64,000 bases of DNA, taken from positions 5,456,001 through 5,520,000 of the forward strand of contig NZ_CP016428.1 in the NCBI RefSeq assembly GCF_001693385.1, written 5' to 3'. Within the stretch, counting starts at the first letter, position 1. The number at the start of each line of letters is the position of its first letter. The notes below the pieces were generated by a model. That model was not told the DNA's origin. It saw nothing but the letters and a program-made list of their open reading frames with translations, and made no database searches. Of this stretch, positions 39,569-48,552 are shown piece by piece. This stretch comes from Bradyrhizobium icense (GTDB taxonomy: Bacteria; Pseudomonadota; Alphaproteobacteria; Rhizobiales; Xanthobacteraceae). The translations under genes and the position numbers were made by a program.

Positions 39569-40894
39569 ATGACCCAGCAAAGCACCTTCGATACGGTAGG
39601 CTCAACTGCGACGAACGTAGCTGACGGCTTTACAATGGTGGCAGTGGGCGATCTTATGCTGAGGCAACCGCTTGTAAAAAATCCCGCAGCAGGGCTTGAG
39701 GAAGTTACGAAAATACTGAGAGGTGCGGACGTAACATTTGGCAACTTGGAAACGAATTTATTCGATATCCGCACCTTCAAAGGCAGTCCTCAGGCGGAGT
39801 CCGGGGGATCGTATCACGTAGCTCCACCGGAGACAGGGCCTGAGTTCAAGGCACTGGGATTTAATATGCTTAGTCGTGCTAACAATCACTCCTTCGACTG
39901 GGGAGTCGAAGGCATGCGTGAGACGACAGAAGCGCTAGATCAGCTCGGCATCATCCATGCCGGTGTCGGCGAAAATCTGGCTTACGCTGGAGCTCCTCGT
40001 TTTTTGCCAACCGTGCACGGTCGCGTTTCGTTGGTGTCTTTCGCCACAACGTTCACTCCGATGTCTTCCGCAGCACATTCAGCCGGTGAGGCGCCAGGCA
40101 GGCCGGGTATCAACGCTCTTCACCTCACAAGAAGTATTGTGGTGACTTCTGAGATGCTCGAGAGCCTGAGGCGGATTCGCCACGCGCTGCCCGATCCGAT
40201 ATCCGTTCACGAGGATGGGGAGCGAATTGTGCTTGCCGGCTCAACCTACAAGCTAGGCGATAAGGTCGGATATCAACATGAAACTGCTCCGCGAGAGATT
40301 GCTGAGATTCTGCGCAACGTTCGTCAAGGTAAGCAGTTTTCGGATTTCCTGATCGTCACGAACCACGAGCATGAACCTGGCAACTGGAGTCAAGTGCCGG
40401 CCGATTATGCTCAGTCGTTTGCGCACCAGCTGATCGATGCTGGGGTTGACGCGTACATCATACATGGTCCCCATCAGCTGCGAGGCATTGAGATCTATAA
40501 GGGGCGGCCCATATTCTACAGTCTCGGTAACTTTATATTTGATAATCTGCAAACAACTCAGGGAGCGGACCTGTTCGCCGACTACGGCAAGGATCCACGG
40601 ATTGATACCGTAGCCGATCTGATAGTCGCGTCGATGGAAGGCTTTGTGCAGGCGGAATTCTACGAGACTGTCATTACTGTCAGTCGATTTGAACAGAACA
40701 GCCTTTCTGAGCTGCGACTGTACCCTGTTGAACTCGGCTATTCGAAAAGGTTGGCCGATCGGGGGGTGCCGCGTCTCGCCTCTGGCTCACAAGCTCGGGC
40801 TATCTTGGAAAGACTTCAAAAACTTTCGACGCCTTTCAGGACTCAGATCACCATCGAGAATGACGTTGGAGTCATTCGGCTAACGCCTGCATAG
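39569..40894 (+). CDS. CapA-family metallophosphatase-like protein
   Basis: 441 residues of the CapA/PgsA family (poly-gamma-glutamate synthesis accessory protein with a calcineurin-like fold). Metal-site motifs in order: VAVGDLMLRQPL, FGNLETNLFD, SRANNHSFDWGVEGMRETT, IVTNHEHEPGN and IIHGPHQLRGIEIYKGRPIF followed by YSLGNFIFDN. No signal peptide or membrane anchor is visible, unlike true PgsA, so it is likely cytoplasmic and enzymatic. Members of this branch occur in catabolic clusters of rhizobia with unknown function. The gene is intact and stands alone between pseudogenes; its upstream ribosome binding site (GGAAGA) is weak. Confidence 0.88.
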   Translation: MTQQSTFDTVGSTATNVADGFTMVAVGDLMLRQPLVKNPAAGLEEVTKILRGADVTFGNLETNLFDIRTFKGSPQAESGGSYHVAPPETGPEFKALGFNMLSRANNHSFDWGVEGMRETTEALDQLGIIHAGVGENLAYAGAPRFLPTVHGRVSLVSFATTFTPMSSAAHSAGEAPGRPGINALHLTRSIVVTSEMLESLRRIRHALPDPISVHEDGERIVLAGSTYKLGDKVGYQHETAPREIAEILRNVRQGKQFSDFLIVTNHEHEPGNWSQVPADYAQSFAHQLIDAGVDAYIIHGPHQLRGIEIYKGRPIFYSLGNFIFDNLQTTQGADLFADYGKDPRIDTVADLIVASMEGFVQAEFYETVITVSRFEQNSLSELRLYPVELGYSKRLADRGVPRLASGSQARAILERLQKLSTPFRTQITIENDVGVIRLTPA

Positions 40895-41589
40895 AGCAGC
40901 GCCCCTAAGACGTAAATAGATGGACCAATGCAACATGGTTGCGCAAACGCTCTGACGTCGCTCTTCTGAGTTTAAGCTGACAAGGTCAGGATCGTTATAC
41001 TCGCCCAGCCAGCTGCCGTGCCGTAATGGTTTATCATTAAACCGCAGCTACCCATTTCGATCAGACGAACGAACCGCCGCGTCAGAAATGCGATCTGGTT
41101 GCGTGTGCAGAAACACGGGGGGTGGACTCCCATTTCCCATTTTCTCTTACTCTTTCGACAGCAGCAATCTCCAATACTCACTCGCGTTTTCGGTTAGAAC
41201 TGATGGCGCGGGCCTCTTTTCCTGAGTCCAGCTTCTTTGCTTTGGTAACCTAGTGTTCTGTCCCGTAAGTTCGTAGCATAGTATTGGATGGGTTTCAGGT
41301 GTCCCTGATCGAAGCAGATACCCGATGCGCACCGGACGCAAGGCGATGCTGATGATTTCCAGCGACGAACGCACGTAGCTCACGGCCATAACACGGTCGC
41401 GCTCGCTCCCTGGCGCGCTGTCGCTGGGAGCAAAGATCGTGCTGGCTTGCGAACGTGAGCCGAGCAGGCCGTCGTGGCGACGCGGCTTGGTGTCGGCCCC
41501 GTACGATCGGCAAAATGGCGATCGCTTCATCGCAAATCGGATCGAGGGGCTCTACGACGAGATGCGTACCAGCAGGCCCCGCACAGTTG
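40895..41589. other. Unidentified minus-strand coding-like remnant
   Basis: A frame at 41147-41530 (minus) reads MAVSYVRSSLEIISIALRPV and GTPETHPILCYELTGQ, which looks protein-like but belongs to no family I recognise. It follows directly on the N-formylglutamate amidohydrolase fragment. The first 250 bases show nothing. Confidence 0.3.
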
Positions 41590-41745
41590 AGGATGAGGCT
41601 CTGGCCGAGGTGATCACCAAGACACTCCCTGCGTGCTCGCGCACCAAAAAGAACTCGCTGTCCAGCTCTCCGCTAACAACCTCCACCAGCGTCGGATCAC
41701 AGTTCGCGAAATAGAAGCTGCCGTGCACGTCCCCATGTCCACTCC
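41590..41745 (-). pseudogene. N-formylglutamate amidohydrolase, N-terminal fragment
   Basis: The text GSFYFANCDPTLVEVVSGEL and DSEFFLVREHAGSVL parallels the start of the intact protein at 33047-33844 (GSFYLDDGDPSPVDIVGGEV, DSEFFLICEHAGRRV). Similarity stops after the E-H-A-G motif. It is a second, truncated family member. Confidence 0.75.
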
Positions 41746-42186
41746 AAGCGATCTCGCAAAGTGTCGATCCCGCACGACGCTGCCCTCTACACCCGCAAAC
41801 GCATCGAACGTTGCTCCCCACTCGCTTCGATCGCCGCTCCCTCCACTCCCCGCTTTCATCCACCTCGCCTGAATGCGCTGAATATCGATTCAGCCCAGCA
41901 AGACTGAGACGAGGGCTTCACAGGCAGGTCCCTGCGATACACCGTCGATCAGCATCTCGGCGGTCATGAGCCTTCGCCGCGATTCCGAGATGATCTCGCC
42001 CACCATTCCGATTTGATGTCGCCCGGGGCGCGAGGCGTTCTGGCTGTCAGTTTTCTGGCATCGGGCAAGCCGCGGGGTCAACCTTGAATCGCGGCTTGAG
42101 GGTCTTCTTCGTCTGCTGTTCTGTGGGCATGTGGGCAACGCGCTTGCGTTGTCCAAGCGCAGCGGCATGTCCACAGCGCCACTTGC

Positions 42187-42930
42187 TCAGGCCTTTCGGC
42201 TGGGTTTGCGGGTTCGCCGCATGCTCTCGCCGTTCAGATCGATCCGGTGGGCGTTATGGACCAGGCGATCGAGGACGGCGTCGGCGTAGGTGGGGTCGCC
42301 GATCAGCGCGTGCCATTGGTCGACGGGGAGCTGGCTGGTGACGATGGTGGAGCGGCGGCCGTAGCGATCCTCAAGGATCTCCAGGAGGTCGTGGCGGGCT
42401 GCTGCGTCGAGCGGCTCGAGGCCCCAGTCGTCGAGGATGAGGAGATCGACACGGCCCAGCGCACGCAGCAGACGGGGATGGCGGCCGTCGCCGCGCGCCA
42501 AAGCGAGATCGCTGAACAGCCGCGGGACGCGCTGATAAAGCACGGAGCGATTGTCGCGGCAGGCCTTGTTGCCGAGCGCCGAGGCGATCCAGCTCTTGCC
42601 AACACCGGAGGGCCCGCAGATCAGCAGGTTGGCGTGGTCATCGATCCATTGGCCTTCGACCAGCATCGTCAGGAGGCTGCGGTCGAGGCCGCGCGGGGTG
42701 CGGTAGTCGATGTCCTCGACGCAGGCCTGCTGGCGCAGCTTGGCATATTGCAGCCGCTTCGACAGCCGCTTGTCGCGTCGCAGTGACGCTTCGCGTTCGA
42801 GCAGGAGCGCGAGCCATTCGGCGTGGCCGAGGCTCGTGGCGTCGCCGCCGGCTTCGATGTCGGCGAAGGCCTTGGCCATGCCGTGAAGGCCGAGTGCGTG
42901 GAGCTGATCGAGGGTCGGATGGGTGAGCAA
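42187..42930 (-). CDS. istB: IS21-family helper ATPase IstB
   Basis: 247-residue AAA+ ATPase that assists the IS21 transposase in target choice and strand transfer. Walker A is LLICGPSGVGKSWIASALGN and Walker B DLLILDDWGLEPL. The N-terminus HPTLDQLHALGLHGMAKAFA and the end LNGESMRRTRKPSRKA are typical. It lies 11 bases after the istA stop. Intact. Confidence 0.95.
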   Translation of the reverse strand: MLTHPTLDQLHALGLHGMAKAFADIEAGGDATSLGHAEWLALLLEREASLRRDKRLSKRLQYAKLRQQACVEDIDYRTPRGLDRSLLTMLVEGQWIDDHANLLICGPSGVGKSWIASALGNKACRDNRSVLYQRVPRLFSDLALARGDGRHPRLLRALGRVDLLILDDWGLEPLDAAARHDLLEILEDRYGRRSTIVTSQLPVDQWHALIGDPTYADAVLDRLVHNAHRIDLNGESMRRTRKPSRKA

Positions 42931-42941
42931 GATGGGATCTC

Positions 42942-44501
42942 CTAATTGTAGTAGCGCGGCCCGCGGATGTTGGAATGCAGGATCGGCGCGTCATCCGCGG
43001 AGCGCCTGGGGGAAGGACGCCGATCGAGATTGTTGGCGAGGATCGACTTGACCGAGCCGTAGGTGCGCGCGCCGATCTCGATCGCCCGCATGGCGGCGGC
43101 ATCGAGCCGCTCTTGCCCGTAGGATCGAGCGAGCCGGATGATGCCGAGACAGGCGCGGAAGCCCTGTTCCGGATGCGCGCGCTCGTCGAGGATCAGATCG
43201 CACAGCGCCGCGGTGGCCGGCCCGATCGCGGCGGCCTCCTTGCGGATGCGCTCGATGGTCCAGCCGGCATGGCGCCGATGACTGGATGCCATATGCTCCG
43301 GCACGGTCGTGTGCTTGTGGTTGCCGCTCATGCGCTGATGCGCGGCGATCCGCTCGCCCTTGTGGAAAATCTCGACGGTGCGGGCGGTGAAGCGCACCTC
43401 GACCTCGGCGCGGACGAAGCGATGCGGGACGCTGTAGTAATGCGCCTCGACCTCGACGTGATAGTCGATGCTGACCCGGCAGATCCGCCACTCGGCGAAC
43501 ACATAAGGGCTCTCCGGCAAGGCCTGGAGTGCCGGCCGGTCGATCTCCTCCAATAGCTTGCGACGGGTCACGCCGAGCCGCCGGATCGGCCGCTCCTCGT
43601 TGAGCCGGGTCAGCAACTCGGCGATCGCCGCGTTGACCTCGGCGAGGCTGTAGAACGTGCGGTGGCGCAGCCGCCCGAGCAGCCAGCGCTCGACCATGAG
43701 GACCGCCTGTTCGACCTTCGCCTTGTCCCGTGGCCGTCGCGGCCTCGCCGGCAGGATGGCGGTGCCGTAATGCGCCGCCATGTCGGCGTAGCTGCGGTTG
43801 ATCCGCGGATCGTAGAGGCAGGCCTTGATCACCGCCACTTTGGTGTTGTCCGGCACCAGCAGCGCCGGCACGCCGCCGATCGCCTCGAAGGCGCCGACGT
43901 GGCCGCTGATCCAGTCGGCGAGCCCCTGCGTCCAAGTCGCCTGTGCATAGGTGAAGCTCGACGCGCCGAGCACCGCGACGAAGATCTGCGCGGTGCGCCG
44001 CTCGCCGGTGAGCCGGTCGATCACCACCGGCACGCCGTCGCCCGCATAGTCGACGAACAGCTTGTCGCCGGCTGCATGCGACTGGCGCATCGTCACCGAC
44101 AACCGGCCTTCCCAGGCGCGGTAAAGCTCGCAGAACCGCGAATAGCGATACCCGCCGGGCTCGCTTGCGATGTACTCCTCCCACAGGATCGACAGCGTCA
44201 CGTGCTTGCGCTTGAGCTCGCGATGCACCGACGCCCAGTCCGGCTCGGCGAGACGTCGCTGGCCGCGCCGGGTGCCAGGACCGGCTCCCGCTGCCGCGAA
44301 CAGCCGCGCTTCCAGCACCGTGTCGGTGACGTCATCGGGCAACGGCCAGGTCAGCCCCGATGCCTCGAACCGCCGGATCGTCAGCCGCACCGTCGAGGGC
44401 GCCGCCCCGACCCGCCGCGCGATCTCGCGGGTCGGCATCCCGGCCGACTTCAATCTGATCACATCGCGCACATGGCGCATCGCAAGCCTCTCCGTCGGCA
44501 T
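42942..44501 (-). CDS. istA: IS21-family transposase IstA
   Basis: 519 residues. The N-terminal helix-turn-helix (IRLKSAGMPTREIARRVGAA) precedes the DDE core: first aspartate in KLFVDYAGDGVPVVID, second in PALLVPDNTKVAVIKA, glutamate in KAKVEQAVLMVERWLL. ATG 44501 is chosen because a GGGGGGACC stretch lies just upstream; a longer frame begins at 44579. No frameshift is visible, so together with istB this element may be active. Confidence 0.95.
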   Translation of the reverse strand: MPTERLAMRHVRDVIRLKSAGMPTREIARRVGAAPSTVRLTIRRFEASGLTWPLPDDVTDTVLEARLFAAAGAGPGTRRGQRRLAEPDWASVHRELKRKHVTLSILWEEYIASEPGGYRYSRFCELYRAWEGRLSVTMRQSHAAGDKLFVDYAGDGVPVVIDRLTGERRTAQIFVAVLGASSFTYAQATWTQGLADWISGHVGAFEAIGGVPALLVPDNTKVAVIKACLYDPRINRSYADMAAHYGTAILPARPRRPRDKAKVEQAVLMVERWLLGRLRHRTFYSLAEVNAAIAELLTRLNEERPIRRLGVTRRKLLEEIDRPALQALPESPYVFAEWRICRVSIDYHVEVEAHYYSVPHRFVRAEVEVRFTARTVEIFHKGERIAAHQRMSGNHKHTTVPEHMASSHRRHAGWTIERIRKEAAAIGPATAALCDLILDERAHPEQGFRACLGIIRLARSYGQERLDAAAMRAIEIGARTYGSVKSILANNLDRRPSPRRSADDAPILHSNIRGPRYYN

Positions 44502-44581
44502 CCTGGTCCCCCCTTGCAAAGCCGAAAGGCGGGACCGTAGCGGAGCCAGAAGAGGCCTCGTCACCCCGGGCGACATCATCC

Positions 44582-44665
44582 CGGAATGGTGGGCGAGATC
44601 ATCTCGGAATGGCGGGCGACGTCAAATCGGAACGGTGGGCGAGATCATTCCGGAATCGTGGGCGA
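44582..44665. repeat. IS21 right-end direct repeats
   Basis: Units beginning CGGAATGGTGGGCGAGATCA (44582), CGGAATGGCGGGCGACGTCA (44605), CGGAACGGTGGGCGAGATCA (44628) and CGGAATCGTGGGCGACATCG (44651), spaced 23 bases apart. Confidence 0.85.
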
Positions 44666-44689
44666 CATCGAGCGGAATCAGCATTCTGA

Positions 44690-45761
44690 AAGATATGGCA
44701 GCATTCGCGCCCAGAATAGATCGATGAAATAGTTTGCGGGTTCACCTACGATATCACGGAAGGCTGCTTCCTTACGTTCAATATAGTCCGTGTACTCGGC
44801 GATCCTTGACTGATCCACGGCAATCAGCTCTCCATGCCCGGGGCATACGAGATCAGGCTTCGCCGCCTGGATCACATTCGCGCAGCGGCGATGCATCTCC
44901 AGCTGAAAGCTGTTGCGCATGAGGCGAACCCGTAGTCAATCAGCATCGCGTGGCCGCTTCCACTCAGCACAATGTAGAAATTAGAGCAGGTGTATGGTCC
45001 CGCCCACAGCAGATGTTCCGTACGGCTGTAGCCTAGTCTCACGGATAGTCCGCGCGTCCGTGGCACGGCTGTTGCGGCCGGCCGTTGAAAGCCCGCCCAT
45101 ACTAGCGAGCGTCTCTAACCTCGATTCAAGCCTTCCAATATCCGCCTTCACTTCACTGATCCGCGTCCCATGCGACGGATAGGCAGTCTCGGCGTCCTCC
45201 TTTTTTAGAGCAAGGATCGATTGCATTGTAAATTCGATGCCAAGCAATCACCATAACTGTACTCCATTGCATGAAGTTGATAGAGTTTCCGCCGCTTGTC
45301 ATCAGATCGCCTGTAAAGGCGACCTTTCTACCATCCGCATCTGCGATCAGGCTGACCATACCGTATGTATGGTCCTTGGCCGGCAGGACGCGGAACTCGT
45401 ACTCCTTCCAGACAAAAGTACCGTAGTCTTCGAGAATGGCATCGACCAGAAGATTTTCTCCTAACGAGAAAAATCTGTTGCTGTCGTTATAGTTGTTATA
45501 GATGCGTCGAGCCTGCCAATACGCCTCCACGTTGTCGAACAGGTGGCGTTCGTATTCTGGCACGGCAATTTTTGCCCTGGCCTTCTGGACAAGGGGTGTT
45601 CCCCAGCACTGACCCTGTGGTGATGGGTATGTAGAACCCAGTCGACCCGCTCGATACCCATCGGCAAGATGCTGCATGATGGCGCCGGATCCTGTATCGA
45701 TCAGCAGGCACTCCGTGCCACGTTTCAGAGCGTAAACGTTACAAGTATCCCGAAACTCCAA
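44690..45761 (-). pseudogene. Metallo-beta-lactamase-fold hydrolase, frameshifted, 3' end lost to IS21
   Basis: The N-terminal part reads CNVYALKRGTECLLIDTGSG. The zinc motif H-x-H-x-D is recoverable from a neighbouring frame as VLHTHHHR. It continues with PLVQKARAKIAVPEYERHLF, EFRVLPAKDHTYGMVSLIAD and VAFTGDLMTSGGNSINFMQW. Later frames include AYPSHGTRISEVKADIGRLE and AKPDLVCPGHGELIAVDQSR, ending WARMLPYLSE where IS21 starts. Four or more frame changes are needed. The original protein exceeded 350 residues; its substrate is unknown. Confidence 0.78.
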
Positions 45762-46584
45762 AAGGGTTCGGAGCGCTGGATCAGAGACATTTCATTTACT
45801 TCCGCGTCATTGTGTTTTCCGTCACTCAAGACGGTCGGCTCCTTAACAGGGTTACGTTTAACCCTGCACAGTAGCGATATGTCGATATTCATTAAGGCAA
45901 CGAGTCCCACCTCAACGCTTAAATTGTGCGTTTCGAGGACTCCTTTGGACGGATTTCACCCAGCGACGTGCGGGCGGCGCCCCAGCTATCGGCGATTTCA
46001 TAGACGCCAAGGTGATCACTGAGTTTGGCGAGGTGCTCGACGATCTAAGCATGCCGAGAATTGGTTTGCGCGGAGGTGTCTGCTTTCAAATCTGCGCTAA
46101 GACGAAACAAACCAAAGACGGAACTGCTGAAACGATGCCTCCAGACTTGCCTGGCTTGGCAAGAGCGGTCGGCCGTAGCTCTGCTCAGAGTCAGGAAGTG
46201 AGCCGGCAGTGCATGTGGGAGATCAGATCCAACATTTTGTGTCTGGAGGAAGCTCGCCAGTTCGAGCAATGTACTTGGAACACTGGGCCACAGTGGATGA
46301 TCTTGATGAGAATTAACCAAGTTGGAGTGTTACGGTCGACGTGGCGTCGAAATCGGGACACGTCGACCGTTTATTCGTCACGACCAAATCAAAGGTGGTG
46401 CTGTTGAAGAATGGCTTCCTGTGGCGTAAGCCCTGCACAAGGGATGCCCTGGCCGTCCAGATGTCTCTGACGGAAAAGAACTACAAGCATCTCTCGCGAG
46501 CGTTGCTGGACAACAAGAAGCCCTCGATAACTCTGTTTTTTGGGATTTCGGTAGTCAAGAGCTGACCAACTTCACTAACAGGGC
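45762..46584. other. Gap with one small possible ORF
   Basis: About 820 bases. A plus-strand frame at 46341-46565 (74 residues, FLWRKPCTRDALAVQMSLTE then KNYKHLSRALLDNKKPSITL) looks somewhat protein-like and is followed by TGA. No family or ribosome binding site is evident. Otherwise unremarkable. Confidence 0.25.
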
Positions 46585-47465
46585 TCACTTGCGCTCAAGC
46601 ATCGCCTCGACAAGCTCGGTTAAAAGTCGCTCTGGAGTTCTGAGGAGCAAACGCACAATTCTCCGAAATGGCGCGCTGCCATGGTCATGTCTGATGGATT
46701 GCGGTCTTCCGAACAAAAGCGGCGCGGGCTTCGCGGCACACGATCCAGCCGCATCGCCGTTGCTTATGAGGCCGGCCGCGATGGCTTCTGGTTGGTGCGC
46801 TGGCAGAATGAACGGAATCATACACGGGTAGCTAGCCCCAAATTCCGTATCACCCTCGATCTGCGCTTGAACAATCCGCGCGGCATAGTCGTTTTCGCGT
46901 ATTCCCGGCTTAAGAGTGTCGACCGCGACGCCCATGACTTTGTCGACGATTTTTCCGGCCCGACGTATGAACTCAATCTCACGCGGTGTCTTGATGGTCC
47001 TGAGCCAATTCACCATAACACCGACATCCACCCATTCGGCGTCGGGAATGTTCTTTTGAAGAGTGAAAAATCCGCGCGGACTGAAAAAGAACATCGCCTT
47101 TAGCCTATCCGGCCGGTTTTCCATCCGCGCTGTTTGATTTCATGCGCGACAGCTTCCATCCCGTGATTCGGAATAAATTGTCCGCATAGGCGTCAGCGTA
47201 GCCGACAATGGTGTCCTCAGAGAGCCACACTGTATTGTGCGCTGCGGCGACATCGATGCCACGTCCGACCCAAACCGGCTCAACATCAGCGCTCGGCACA
47301 AGTAAAGCTTGGGGGTTTTGATAGTTCCAAGCGTCTTATCCGGAGATGTAGTTCATATTCGCTGGATTAACCAGCACAAAGCAGAGACAGTCCTTTGTCA
47401 TTCATCTGGGTGCGCAATCGCGTCAGACGGTCTTGATACTCCACCTTTGGAAATGCGAGCGTCAT
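46585..47465 (-). pseudogene. M24-family protein (third copy), stop, frameshifts, truncated
   Basis: Starts at ATG 47465 (GGAGTTGGAAGG upstream) with TLAFPKVEYQDRLTRLRTQM. One frame over it continues LVNPANMNYISG, then an in-frame TAA where a tyrosine codon is expected, followed by DAWNYQNPQALLVPSADVEP. After AYADN a shift leads through a damaged part to DVGVMVNWLRTIKTPREIEF, IRRAGKIVDKVMGVAVDTLK and PGIRENDYAARIVQAQ. The remaining C-terminal third is not recognisable. It is homologous to the intact genes at 22263 and 27351. Confidence 0.85.
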
Positions 47466-47639
47466 CCTTCCAACTCCTTTCTGTTTTATCGTGTCAAGCT
47501 ATTCCTTAAGAGAACAAAGAAGCGCTACTCAATTTTTGGAATCCGCGTGAAACGAACAAAGCGAGAAATGTCGCAAAGCACGCAAGTCTGCTAGGGCAAG
47601 TCGCGTTTCAAGACGGCCATTCATCGCTTTCGCCGGTAG

Positions 47640-47815
47640 CTGCCGAACTAAGAGCAGAACACCGGCACTTAGCCCGACGCGGCGACGGGACACTGATGGC
47701 GATTAGAGAAGCCGGACGCCGAATTTATCGCAACAGCACCTTGCTCGACCAGCCGCCGGGCAGCCGTCATGAAAAGTGGTCTCAGCGCCGTATCGCCACC
47801 GACCACGTTTTTTTA
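47640..47815 (-). pseudogene. Asp/Glu racemase-family fragment (copy 4), active-site Cys lost
   Basis: The reading VVGGDTALRPLFMTAARRLV then EQGAVAINSASGFSNRHQCP corresponds to the region around the first catalytic cysteine. Here N-C-G-F has become A-S-G-F. Nothing remains of the C-terminal half. It lies 175 bases upstream of the third M24 copy on the same strand, repeating the racemase-M24 order at 29605-27351. Confidence 0.7.
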
Positions 47816-48552
47816 ACCGCCCTGATAGGAAAAAGGCGCAGGATTGCCGGACGCGAGCTTTGGCGGCTCTCCACATCGAGAGTTCAAGGTAAGTGTGAAA
47901 AATCATCGCGCTGACTGAGATCGCTCGCCTGCGGATTCGAGCTAGTTGGCGACGAAATTGCGCGTCAAATCCGAGAAATGAGAAGATTTTATGCCGTTAA
48001 GCTTCAGCGATCGTGGCGGCGCATCCGCTAAATAAGAGCGCTGTAGCCCGTGTCGACCGCGCTGGATCCGCATCTTGGCCTTCGCCGCAAGCTCAAATCT
48101 CGATTGTCCCACCATTGGCCCGCCGCGACTAGACCGGGCGTCGACCGCCCTATCGTTGCTGGAGCGACGCCGGTGTGCGGCAGTATCCTTCGGCTCGGCG
48201 CCAGCTGCTCGCCGGTTCGGAGCAGCAGCGACCGCGAGCGCGCTACCCTGCACAGTCAGGGGAGATATGATGCGGCTCCTGTAAGTTCTTCAGAACGAAC
48301 CTCGACGCTGGCGCAGTTTCAACCGCTTTCACCTTCATCCTCGGATCAACGCCGCCAGTCTGAGGCGCGTCTCCCTTCCCGGGTGTTGTCCGCCGCAAAA
48401 AATCTTTGATTGCGCGAAGCACGCAGATCTTGGACGAAGCATGCCCTTCAAATGCGTATTCTGAGCATATCATCAACCCTATCGTATTGATATCTGCAGC
48501 CTTACACTCTGGTTTAGCTAAATCCGATATCGTAGTAAGAGGATTGTCGCAC
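47816..48552. other. Gap without identifiable gene
   Basis: About 740 bases with short open frames only; no motif, RNA gene or repeat recognised. Confidence 0.4.

Larger units (their letters stand above)
41975..44668 (-). mobile_element. IS21-family element with multiple terminal repeats
   Basis: The two-gene IS (istA, istB) is bounded by related inverted ends. Left: GATTCCGAGATGATCTCGCC, CACCATTCCGATTTGATGTC. Right, reverse complement: GATTCCGGAATGATCTCGCC, CACCGTTCCGATTTGACGTC. The right end holds four repeats of a GGAAT-GGTGGGCGA type unit between 44582 and 44665, as usual for IS21 terminal binding sites. Outer borders are accurate to about 10 bases; no target duplication could be fixed. 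It has cut the 3' end of a metallo-beta-lactamase-fold gene. Confidence 0.82.

Noticed and set aside
41890..41970. C-terminal-like text MTAEMLIDGVSQGPACEALV next to the IS21 left end as the missing end of the metallo-beta-lactamase-fold gene
   Set aside because: It does not resemble the end of that fold, and no target duplication joins the two flanks.
42991..44540. Long open frames (about 400 residues minus and 290 residues plus) overlapping istA
   Set aside because: High-GC shadow frames of the transposase gene; arginine/proline-rich text without family motifs.
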